DNA of 64,000 bases from Azorinus chamasolen. Taxonomy: Eukaryota; Mollusca; Bivalvia; Cardiida; Solecurtidae. The position numbers and the translations under genes are program-made. Location of the stretch: NCBI GenBank assembly GCA_963576725.1, contig OY755243.1, positions 79,610,417-79,674,416 on the forward strand, given 5' to 3'. The notes under the pieces are model-generated. The model saw only the letters and a program-made list of their open reading frames with translations. It was not told the origin of the DNA and did no database searches. Shown here in pieces: positions 31,864-43,800 of this stretch. The first letter of the stretch is position 1. Every line of letters begins with the position of its first letter.

Positions 31864-34800
31864 CTAAAAAGTAATTAATGTGAAACTGCGATTGTGATAA
31901 TACGAGGTTTAGCCATGAACATTTTACATTATGAAAACATTAGCTAAAAGATATTCATGATATCATTATTTCTTACATAATAATTGAACAGGTAAAGGAT
32001 TGAACAGTGATCTGTATTCAAAAGCTTTAACCCTTTCCCTCATATACTTTTGCAAACAGAGTACATCCAGATCAGACGGCTCCTAGAGGAGCCGTCTGAT
32101 CAGGGTCTACTCTGTTTGCTAATAGAAATTGATAGATCTGTTTCTTTGCTTTCTAAAATGTCTACAATGTTCCACATTCCATATTTCTGTATAACTATTT
32201 TGTTAATGAATATTCAGTAGGTATTGAAATTTTGGCTAAGTATAGAACAGGGAAAGGGTTAAGCGTAAAATAATATTGTTGAAATAAATAATCAGAGGAA
32301 CAGAATCGTCCTTTCGCCACCAAACCATATGCTGTAACCACTCTTTAGAATCTCCTCGTAGAGACTCTAAAGAGTGGTCACACCATAGCGTTTCGTCGAG
32401 AAATAAAGACGTTATTCCCGAAAATGTTTGAATTACTCATCTCATCTGAAAGCAAGAGGTGTGAAAAAGAGGCGTAGAGATTGGACAGAGGACGAGGAAG
32501 TTATTTGAAGACACGGCGTACTGAAATTGTCTCTGATATAACCCTGACGGTGATGGAACTCATGAACTCCCTCTTTCGAGGCTAAATACGATAAAATTCA
32601 GCTGGATTTCTTTCAGAGTAATATCGCATATAATCACTAAAGTGGCAAAATTACTCAATAAATATACCGGCGTCACTGTAAAAGATATCACGCGTTGGTA
32701 AACAGTACAGATTTGTATCAGCTAAACAGTAATGGACATGCTACTGGTACAACTTACGGTAGTATCATGTTGCCATGGTTATGAACCCTTTGCTCCACAG
32801 AAATGCATTTTGACCCATTTGCAAAAAGAGTAGACCCAGATCAGACAGCTCCTATATGAGCCGTCTGCTCCGGGTCTATCCTGATTGTTTATATGAATAA
32901 TAAAAGATTTGATTCTACAGTTTCTAGCATGATAAAAACGCCCCCCCATGTTCAAAGTGTCATTATAAAAGTGTAATTAGTTCATAATTTCATTATTTCT
33001 TACACGAACATTCAAGAAGTGAAGGGTTAAAAGAATCGTCTTAATTTCAAAGTAAAATATCGATCACATGTTACAGCAACATTCAGTACTCACACTGAGT
33101 GCACAGTTCGCCGTGGAAACCTGGGCCACACCCATTTGGACACTTGCCCGTGGCTAGATCACAAGTATCCCCTGGCTTACACACTCCACACCGGAGACAG
33201 CCGAGACCATAGTATCCCCAGGGACAAGCTGGACAAGTTGTAAACAATACAAGCACGTGACAATGTTGGCTAACATATACTCAACCAAAAACGTTAGTAA
33301 TACAGTTGAACATCGATATCTCAAACTCAGATAACTCGAGTTCGGCATAACTCGAAGTAAAAGTTAGATTCTTCCAAAATTTAAAATACAAAATTGTTCT
33401 AAAATGTATCACTACGCATATCATGAAACGCGCATAACAGCTTTATGTGGGTCAAAAGACTCGCATTAAGCCGTGAACGTGAGAAAGTGTTCAGATTAGA
33501 AATCGGATGACTCGAACTTATCTTATCTAAAGTAATTTGTATGGTCTCTTGACGTTTGAGATACTGAAGTTCAACTGTATTTTAATGTGTTGGAAAAATT
33601 CTACACCATGGTAATAATCATATAAATGCTATTGTTAACAGTCTGTACAAGTCAGAGGTCTAGATAAGATGCATAAATTTAAACATTTTCAAGAATAACT
33701 CACATTCAAACTTCACACATATATTACATACATCGTCTCCCTAATTTGATTCCCTATTGGTTTAACCATTAACCCATAACCTCATAGGCTTATTTTAGAT
33801 ACAACCTCTTTGAATAAATCTACCGAAAAGGAGCATTAACTAGAAAAAAGGAAAATTTTAGAATTTTGTAGTTTGAAACCATTGTGCTAAATAGAGCATT
33901 TGCTCCTATAGGAGCAAATTCTCTATTTATCACAATGGTTTCACAAAATGACTTCTACAGAGTCGTCAAAAGTCGTCAATATGAGAGAATGGGTTAAGTG
34001 CGTAGAGACGCCTTTTGGCAGTTTGAGTAGACTCAGATCAGACACTTCGTGTCTGCTTATGAAAAGATAAAGATGTTGGCATGACCGAATTTTTTTTGCG
34101 TATTATAAAAATTCAGCTAAGTAACGTTCATCATGTCATTTTTTCTTTATAAATGTTCATGGAGTGACTGATTGTGAACGTCAGACAATGTAGACCCTAA
34201 TCAGACATTTCACATCAGGTGGGCTGTCTCAATTGTAACATGGTGAAAAATTTGTGACTCGACTGAGACTCGGACACAGGGCCTTTGGCTTACCATGCCA
34301 ACACTCTACTAACTGAACTACCAAGCCACACAGTAAAGCCTATCAACCGATTCACCACAATCTCTACCCGGCTACACACATCCACTCTACACTACAATAA
34401 TTCGTCCCAAATTCTTACTCAAGGAACAGTCCACGAGTTTCTTATTATTACAAATTATCTTCATATATATCACCCTGTGGATTTTTACATTGGGCGGTAA
34501 TTGTAACATGGTGTGAAAGTGTGAAACAGGTACTTGCGGTACCTACGTTTTTTGCAGTGGGTTCCGTTGAAACCGGCCTTGCAGCCGTGCAGACATCGTC
34601 CAGAGACGGAATCACAAGCCTTTTTGTTCTTTACCAGACAGTTTGCGCACGTGCTAGAACAGTTATGGCCAAAGTGACCAACTGGGCATACTGGAACAAG
34701 AGTATATTGAACATTTAGCGCAAAACTACCTTTGTACAATAATCAACCTTTAACCTTTTAGCGCTGAAGTATCAGAGTAGAAAAGCCCATCAACTCTTTA

Positions 34801-37800
34801 CTCAATAAATACACCTTTCTACGCCTTTCCAAACAGAGTAGACCCAGATCAGACGGCTCCTATAGGAGCCGTCTGATCAGGGTCTGCTCTGTTTGCCATG
34901 GTATAGATATGATTCTACAGTTTCTGCCACGGCCAAACATTCCTGTGTCCATGTGCTATTATAGCACATTATATTCATGATGTCATTATATATTACATGA
35001 GTATTCATAGAGGAAAGGGTTAGATAATGTACTCCATTCAATATAAAAAGTATATTTTGTGAGAGGATTTTGAATGACAAACAGTGCAGATTATGATCAG
35101 AGGGCTCTTAGAGGAGCTCTCTGCTCAGGGTCTATACTGTTTGAGGGTTCTTAGAGGAGCTCTCTGCTCAGGGTCTATACTGTTTGAGGGCTCTTAGAGG
35201 AGCTCTCTGCTCAGGGTCTATACTGTTTGAGGGCTCTTAGAGGAGCTCTCTGCTCAGGGTCTATACTCAGAGGGCTCTTAGAGGAGCTCTGTTACAACCA
35301 CTTTTGCAATAATAACCAGAATTGCAATAAATTTATTGCAAAACTGGTTGGGATGTAAAATGGGTCCAAATTCGTATTGCAATTACTTGACAACCACTTT
35401 TGCAATAAAAACCAGAATTGCAATAAATTTTTCTAGATTTAAGAATTAGGTTACCGTTGCATTTCGGGTAGTTGCAAACAACTTTACATGACATGCCCGG
35501 ACGAAAACAAAGCCCAAATGGGCTTATCAGTAAATTAAGAAAACAACCATTTATCAGTGTTTTCTCTTTTTAAACACTGGATGGGTTGATAGACTAGTCA
35601 ATTATATGATTGTTCGTTTCGAAAGTTGTTGAACTTTACTTTTTAAAGCTAATTCGGATAATATGGAAGCCTAATGGGCTTATCTGTCAACCATGAACTT
35701 GCCAAAAACTAACTGTTCTGAACTTAATATATAATTGAAATTGGACAGTAATGATAACAATGAAGACCAATTTGCCATAGTCTACTAGATCAGACACCTT
35801 TTCAAGAATTACAAAATGTTTATTGCGAAACTGGTTGAGATGTAAAAAGTGTCTAAATTCGTATTGCAAATACTTGACAACCACTTTTGCAATAAAAACC
35901 AGAATTGCAATAAACTTTTCTACATTGGAGAAATGAGTTATTCATGTATCGGCGGCAGTTGTTAACAGACGCGAACATCTCAAATGGACACATCGCAATG
36001 CCAACAAAGCCTAAATGGGCTTATCAGCACATTATGAAACCAACCTTATATCGTCTCTTTCTGTTTGAACATGGGGATTGACAGCGTAGTCCCAACCACT
36101 TTTGCAATAAATTTATTGCGAAACTGGTTGGGATGTAAAATGGGTCCAAATTCGTATTGCAATTACTTGACAACCAGTTTTGCAATAAAAACCAGAATTG
36201 CAATAAACTTTTCTGGATGAAAGAAATAAGTTACTGTTGCATTTCGGGTAGTTGCTAATAGTTGCAAACATCTTAATAGGACATACCCGGATGCAAACAA
36301 AGCCCAAATGGGCATATCAGTAAATTAGAAAACCACTAATTTATCAGTGTTTTCTCTGTTTGAACGCCGGCTGGATTGATAAATTAGTCGATTATAGGAT
36401 TATTTGTTTCGAAGGTAGTTGCAAACATCTTTTTAAAGCTAATTCGGATAATATGGAAGCCCAATAGGCTTATCAGTCATCTATGACATTGGCCAAAAAC
36501 TACCTGTTCTGAACTTACATGTTCGTACAATTGACAGGAATGATAACAATGAAGACGAGTTTGCCATAGTCTGCTAGATCAGACACCTTTTCAAGACTTA
36601 CAAAATGTTTATTGCGAAACTGGTTGGGATGTAAAAAGTGACATAATTTGTATTGCAATTATTTGACAACCAGTTTCGCAATAAAACCCAGAATTGCAAT
36701 AAACTTTTCTACATTGGAGAAATCAGTTATTCATGCTTTGGCGGCAGTTTTAAACAGGTGGGAACATCTCAAATGGACACATCCAAATTCCAACAAAGCC
36801 TAAATGGGCTTATCAGCACATTATGAAACCAACTTTATATCGTCTGTTTCTGTTTGAACATTGGTGATTGACAGCGTAGTCCCAACCACTTTTGCAATAA
36901 ATTTATTGCGAAACTGGTTGGGATGTAAAATGGGTCCAAATTCGTATTGCAATTACTTGACAACCACTTTTGCAATAAAAACCAGAATTGCAATAAAATT
37001 TTCTACATTGGAGAAATGAGTTATTCATGTATCGGCGGCAGTTGTTAACAGACGCGAACATCTCAAATGGACACATCGCAATGCCAACAAAGCCTAAATG
37101 GGCTTATCAGCACATTATGAAACCAACCTTATATCGTCTCTTTCTGTTTGAACATTGGGGATTGACAGCGTAGTCCCAACCACTTTTGCAATAAATTTAT
37201 TGCAAAACTGGTTGGGATGTAAAATGGGTCCAAATTCGTATTGCAATTACTTGACAACCACTTTTGCAATAAAAACCAGAATTGCAATAAACTTTTCTAC
37301 ATTGGAGAAATGGGTTATTCATGTATCGGCGGCAGTTGTTAACAGACGCGAACATCTCAAAGGGACACATCGCAATGCCAACAAAGCCTAAATGGGCTTA
37401 TCAGCACATTATGAAACCAACCTTATATCGTCTGTTTCTGTTTGAACATTGGGGATTGACAGCGTAGTCCCAACCACTTTTGCAATAAATTTATTGCAAA
37501 ACTGGTTGGGATGTAAAATGGGTCCAAATTCGTATTGCAATTACTTGACAACCACTTTTGCAATAAAAACCAGAATTGCAATAAACTTTTCTACATTGGA
37601 GAAATGAGTCATTCATGTATCGGCGGCTGTTGTTAACAGACGCGAACATCTCAAAGGGACACATCGCAATGCCAACAAAGCCTAAATGGGCTTATCAGCA
37701 CATTATGAAACCAACCTTATATCGTCTGTTTCTGTTTGAACATTGGGGATTGACAGCGTAGTCCCAACCACTTTTGCAATAAATTTATTGCGAAACTGGT

Positions 37801-40800
37801 TGAGATGTAAAAAGTGTCTAAATTCGTATTGCAATTACTTGACAACCAGTTTTGCAATAAAAACCAGAATTGCAATAAAATTTTCTAGGTATAAGAAATC
37901 ATTTACCGGTGCATTTTGGGTAGTTGCTAATAGTTGCAAACATCTTAATAGGACATACCCGGATGAAATCAAAGCCCAAATGGGCTTATCAGTAAATAAG
38001 GAAACCAATCATGTATCAGTGTTTTCTCTGTTTGAACACCGACAGGATTGATATCTTTTTAAATCTTTTTAAAGCTAATTCGGATAATATGGAAGCCTAA
38101 TAGGCTCATCAGCCATCAATGAAATTGCCCAAAATCTACCTGTTCTGAACTTATATATTCGAAATTCGACTGGAATGATAACAATGAAGACGAGATTTCC
38201 ATAGTCTGCTAGATCAGACATCAGACATCTTTTCAAGAATTGCAAAATATTTATTGCAAAACTGGTTGGGATGTAAAATGTGAAATAATTTGTATTGCAA
38301 TTATTTGACAACAAGTTTCGCAATAAAACCCAGAATTGCAATAAACTTTTCTCCATTGGAGAAATGAGTTATTCGTGCTTTGGCAACAGTTGTAAACGTA
38401 TGCGAACATCTCAAATGGACACATCGCAATGACAACACAGCCTAAATGGGCTTATCAGCACATTATGAAACCAACCTTATATCGTCTCTTTCTGTTTGAA
38501 CATTGGGGATTGACAGCGTAGTCACAACCACTTTTGCAATAAATTTATTGCGAAACTGGTTGGGATGTAAAATGGGTCCAAATTCGTACTGCAATTACTT
38601 GACAACCAGTTTTGCAATAAAAAAACAGAATTGCAATAAACTTTTCTGGATGAAACAAAGAAGTTACTGTTGCATTTCGGATACTTGCTAATAGTTGCAA
38701 ACCTGGTAGTAGGACAAAACTTATAAGTAAATTTTGGAAACCAACCATATACATGGACATGTAAAGGTAAAAGTGAGGTGTAATGTTATGAACTATATAC
38801 ATGTGCATATTCTCCCGACTTCACAATTTACCCCTTAGCACTGGGTTATATGTCGGCCATTAACATTCAGCGCCCAATGCAGCTTATTTCCCTCACAGGA
38901 ACCCATTTATACACCTGGGTGGAGAGTATTAATCGTGGGATGCATTTATTGTTCAGAAAATATATGATAGCCCGATGGCAAGATTCGAACCGGGGACCCT
39001 CCGATGCCAAGTCTAACCTCCTACCACTGGACCACCACTCCAACAAATGTATTTCAATGTTTTCTATATTTAAAAAAGCTGGATCTAAGGTCTTTTTAAA
39101 GCTAATTCGGATAATATGAAAAATTAATAGCCTTATCAGAAAAACACGAGTTTGTCGAAATAACATCCATTTTAGCTCACCAGAACGTGCTCAGGGTGAG
39201 CTTTTGTGATCGCTTGGTTTCCATTCTCCGTCAGCTTGCGTCGTGCGGCGTCCGTCGTGTGCCGTCAGTCGTCAACAATTTGAACATTTAAAAATCTTCT
39301 CCTCTGAATATACAGGGTTGTCAGGTTTCATATTTGGCACTTACCATAATATTTAAGTCCTCTACAAAAGGTATATAAATCATGTCCCTGGAGTCATAAT
39401 TGGCCCCGCAACGGTCCCAGGGGTGGCCAGTTTTCTCTAGCTGACTGTTATTCTGTACAAGTAGCATGGGGAAAACTTTAAATATCTTCTTGTCAAAAAC
39501 TACATGTCACAGAGCTTAGATATTTGGTGTATAGATTTACCTAATATACCTTATAGAAATTTGTTAATATCATAGTTCTGAGGTTAAAATTGGCCCTTCC
39601 CTGTTTGTTATACTTTAAAATAGACTTTTACACTATAAAGGTTCCACTGAGTCAGAAGGACTCCAGCTACTCAGTCTGTGTTATGCAATCACTGGAGAGG
39701 TCAATTTCCTGGTCAAAACTCTATAAAGTTGTCTGCTTCAGAATTAGTGTCTGTTTATTCACACTGTTTTTAACCCATTCCCTCATAGTCTATTTTCAGA
39801 TCCTACCTCTTTGAATAAATCTACTGATAAGGAGCATGAATTAGAGAAACGGAAAATTTCAGAATTGCGTAGATTTGAAACCATTGTGATAAATAGAGCA
39901 TTTACTCCTATGGAGCAAATGCACTATTTATCACAATGGTTTCATAAAGTGGCTATTACAGAGGCGTAGAAAGGCGTTTTATGGAGGAAAGGGTTAATGC
40001 ATATCAATCTTACAATTAACTTATGTACAAACCACATATGGAGTAACATGAAGGTATGCGTCAGATCAGAATCCAAACTGTGTGCTAATTTCAGTCAAGT
40101 CATGCGACGAAATAAAGCCCCACCCCAGCGGAGGCCAGTTTTCTATAGAACATAGTTTTTATTGCAATTCTGGTTTTTATTGCAAAACTGGTTGTCAAGT
40201 AATTGCAATACGAATTTGGACCCATTTTACATCCCAACCAGTTTCGCAATAAATTTATTGCAAAAGTGGTTGGGACTACGCTGTCAATCCCCAATGTTCA
40301 AACAGAAAGAGACGATATAAGGTTGGTTTCATAATGTGCTGATAAGCCCATTTAGGCTTTGTTGGCATTTGGGTGTGTCCATTTGAGATGTTCGCCTATG
40401 TTTACAACTGTTGTCAAAGCACGAATAACTCATTTCTCCAATGAAGAAAAGTTTATTGCAATTCTGGGTTTTATTGCGAAACTGGTTGTCGAACAATTGC
40501 AATACAAATTATGTAACTTTTTACATCCCAACCAATTTCGCAATAAACATTTTGTAATTCTTGAAAAGGTGTCTGATCTAGCAGACTATGGCAAACTCGT
40601 CTTCATTGTTATTATTCCTGTCAAATTTCGAACATGTAAGTTCAGAACAGTTACTTTTTGGCCAATGTCATAGATGACAGATAAGCCGATTAGACTTCCA
40701 CATTATCCGAATTAGCTTTAAAAAGATGTTTGCAACTACCTTTGAAACAAATAATCTTATAATCGACTAATTAATCAATCCAGCCGATGTTCAAACAGAG

Positions 40801-43800
40801 AAAACACTGATAAATGATTGGTTTTCTAGTTTATTGATAAGCCCATTTGGGCTTTAATTGCATCCGGGTATGTCCTATTAAGATGTTTGCAACCATTAGC
40901 AACTACCCGAAATGCAACAGTCACTTCTTTGTTTCATCCAGAAAACGTTTATTGCAATTCTGGTTTTTATTGCAAAACTGGTTGTCAAGTAATTGCAATA
41001 CGAATTCGGACCCATTTTACATCCCAACCAGTTTTGCAATAAATTTATTGCAAAAGTGGTTGGGACTACGCTGTCAATCCCCAATGTTCAAACAGAAAGA
41101 GACGATATAAGGTTGGTTTCATAATGTGCTGATAAGCCCATTTAGGCTTTGTTGGCATTGCGATGTGTCCATTTGAGATGTTCGCGTCTGTTAACAACTG
41201 CCGCCAATACATGAATAACTCATTTCACCAATGTAGAAAAGTTTATTGCAATTCTGGTTTTTATTGCAAAAGTGGTTGTCAAGTAATTGCAATACGAATT
41301 TGGACGCATTTTACAATCCAACCAGTTTCGCAATAAATTTATTGCAAAAGTGGTTGGGACTACGCTGTCAATCACCAATGTTCAAACAGAAACAGACGAT
41401 ATAAAGTTGGTTTCATAATGTGCTGATAAGCAAATTTAGGCTTTGTTGGAATTTGGATGTGTCCATTTGAGATGTTCCCACCTGTTTAAAACTGCCGCCA
41501 AAGCATGAATAACTGATTTCTCCAATGTTGAAAAGTTTATTGCAATTCTGGGTTTTATTGCGAAACTGGTTGTCGAACAATTGCAATACAAATTATGTCA
41601 CTTTTAACATCCCAACCAGTTTCGCAATAAATTTATTGCAAAAGTGGTTGGGACTACGCTGTCAATCCCAAATGTTAAACAGAAACGGACGATATAAGGT
41701 TGGTTTCATAATGTGCTGATAAGCCCATTTAGGCTTCGGTGGCATTTGGATGTGTCCATTTGAGATGTTCCCACCTGTTTACAACTGCCGCCGATACATG
41801 AATAACTCATTTCTCCAATGTAGAAAAGTTTATTGCAATTCTGGTTTTTATTGCGAAACTGGTTGTCAAATAATTGCAATACAAATTATGTCACTTTTTA
41901 CATCCCAACCAGTTTCGCAATATACATTTTGCAATTCTTGAAAAGGGGTCTGATCTTGCAGACTATGGCAAACTCGTCTACATTGTTATCATTCCTGTCA
42001 ATTTTACGAACATGTAAGTTCAGAACAGGTAGTTTTTGGCCAATGTCATAGATGACTGATAAGGCTATTAGGCTTCCATATTATCCGAATTAGCTTTAAA
42101 AAGATGTTTGCAACTACCTTTGAAACAAATAATCCTATAATCGATTAATTTATCAATCCAGCCGATGTTCAAACAGAGAAAACACTGATAAATGATTGGT
42201 TTTCTAGTTTACTGATAAGCCCATTTGGGCTTTAATTCCATCCGAGTATGTCCTATTAAGATGTTTGCAACTATTAGCAACTATCCAAAATGCAACAATC
42301 ACTTCTTCGTTTCATCCAGAAAAAGTTTATTGCAATTCTGGTTTTTATTGCAAAACTGGTTGTCAAGTAATTGCAATACGAATTTTGACCCATTTTACAT
42401 CCCAACCAGTTTCGCAATAAATTTATTGCAAAAGTGGTTGGAACTACGCTGTCAATCCCCAATGTTCAAACAGAAAGAGACGATATAAGGTTGGTTTCAT
42501 AATGTGCTGATAAGCCCATTTAGGCTTTGTTGGCATTGCGATGTGTCCATTTGAGATGTTCGCGTCTGTTAACAACTGCCGCCGATACATGAATAACTCA
42601 TTTCTCCAATGTAGAAAAGTTTATTGCAATTCTGGTTTTTATTGCAAAAGTGGTTGTCAAGTAATTGCAATACGAATTTGGACCCATTTTACATCCCAAC
42701 CAGTTTCGCAATAAATTTATTGCAAAAGTGGTTGGGACTACGCTGTCAATCCCCAATGTTCAAACAGAAAGAGACGATATAAGGTTGGTTTCATAATGTG
42801 CTGATAAGCCCATTTAGGCTTTGTTGGCATTGCGATGTGTCCATTTGAGATGTTCGCGTCTGTTAACAACTGCCGCCGATACATGAATAACTCATTTCTC
42901 CAATGTAGAAAAGTTTATTGCAATTCTGGTTTTTATTGCAAAAGTGGTTGTCAAGTAATTGCAATACGAATTTGGACCCATTTTACATCCCAACCAGTTT
43001 TGCAATAAATTTATTGCAAAAGTGGTTGGGACTACGCTGTCAATCCCCAATGTTCAAACAGAAAGAGACGATATAAGGTTGGTTTCATAATGTGCTGATA
43101 AGCCCATTTAGGCTTTGTTGGGATTGCGATATGTCCATTTTAGATGTTCGCGTCTTTTAACAACTGCCGCCGATACATGAATAACTCATTTCTCCAATGT
43201 AGAAACGTTTATTACAATTCTGGTTTTTATTGCAAAAGTGGTTGTCAAGTAATTGCAATACGAATTTGGACCCATTTTACATCCCAACCAGTTTTGCAAT
43301 AAATTTATTGCAAAAGTGGTTGGGACTACGCTGTCAATCCCCAATGTTCAAACAGAAAGAGACGATATAAGGTTGGTTTCATAAAGTGCTGATACGCCCA
43401 TTTAGGCTTTGTTGGCATTGCGATGTGTCCATTTGAGATGTTCGCGTCTGTTAACAACTGCCGCCGATACATGAATAACTCATTTCTCCAATGTAGAAAA
43501 GTTTATTGCAATTCTGGTTTTTAATGCAAAAGTGGTTGTCAAGTAATTGCAATACGAATTTGGACCCATTTTACATCCCAACCAGTTTTGCAATAAATTT
43601 ATTGCAAAAGTGGTTGGGACTACGCTGTCAATCCCCAATGTTCAAACAGAAAGAGACGATATAAGGTTGGTTTCATAATGTGCTGATAAGCCCATTTAGG
43701 CTTTGTTGGCATTGCGATGTGTCCATTTGAGATGTTCGCGTCTGTTAACAACTGCCGCCGATACATGAATAACTCATTTCTCCAATGTAGAAAAGTTTAT

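Larger units (their letters stand above)
38700..40147. other. Central non-repeat segment of the foldback element
   Basis: It joins the two inverted arrays. It holds a tRNA-like sequence, a bivalve repeat fragment (39171-39640) and a TTAA-1 MITE. I find no coding family in it. Confidence 0.65.

Noticed and set aside
36080..38600. CRISPR-like regular repeats
   Set aside because: Units are ~295 bp, inverted in the second half, with no short spacers or cas genes; the genome is eukaryotic.
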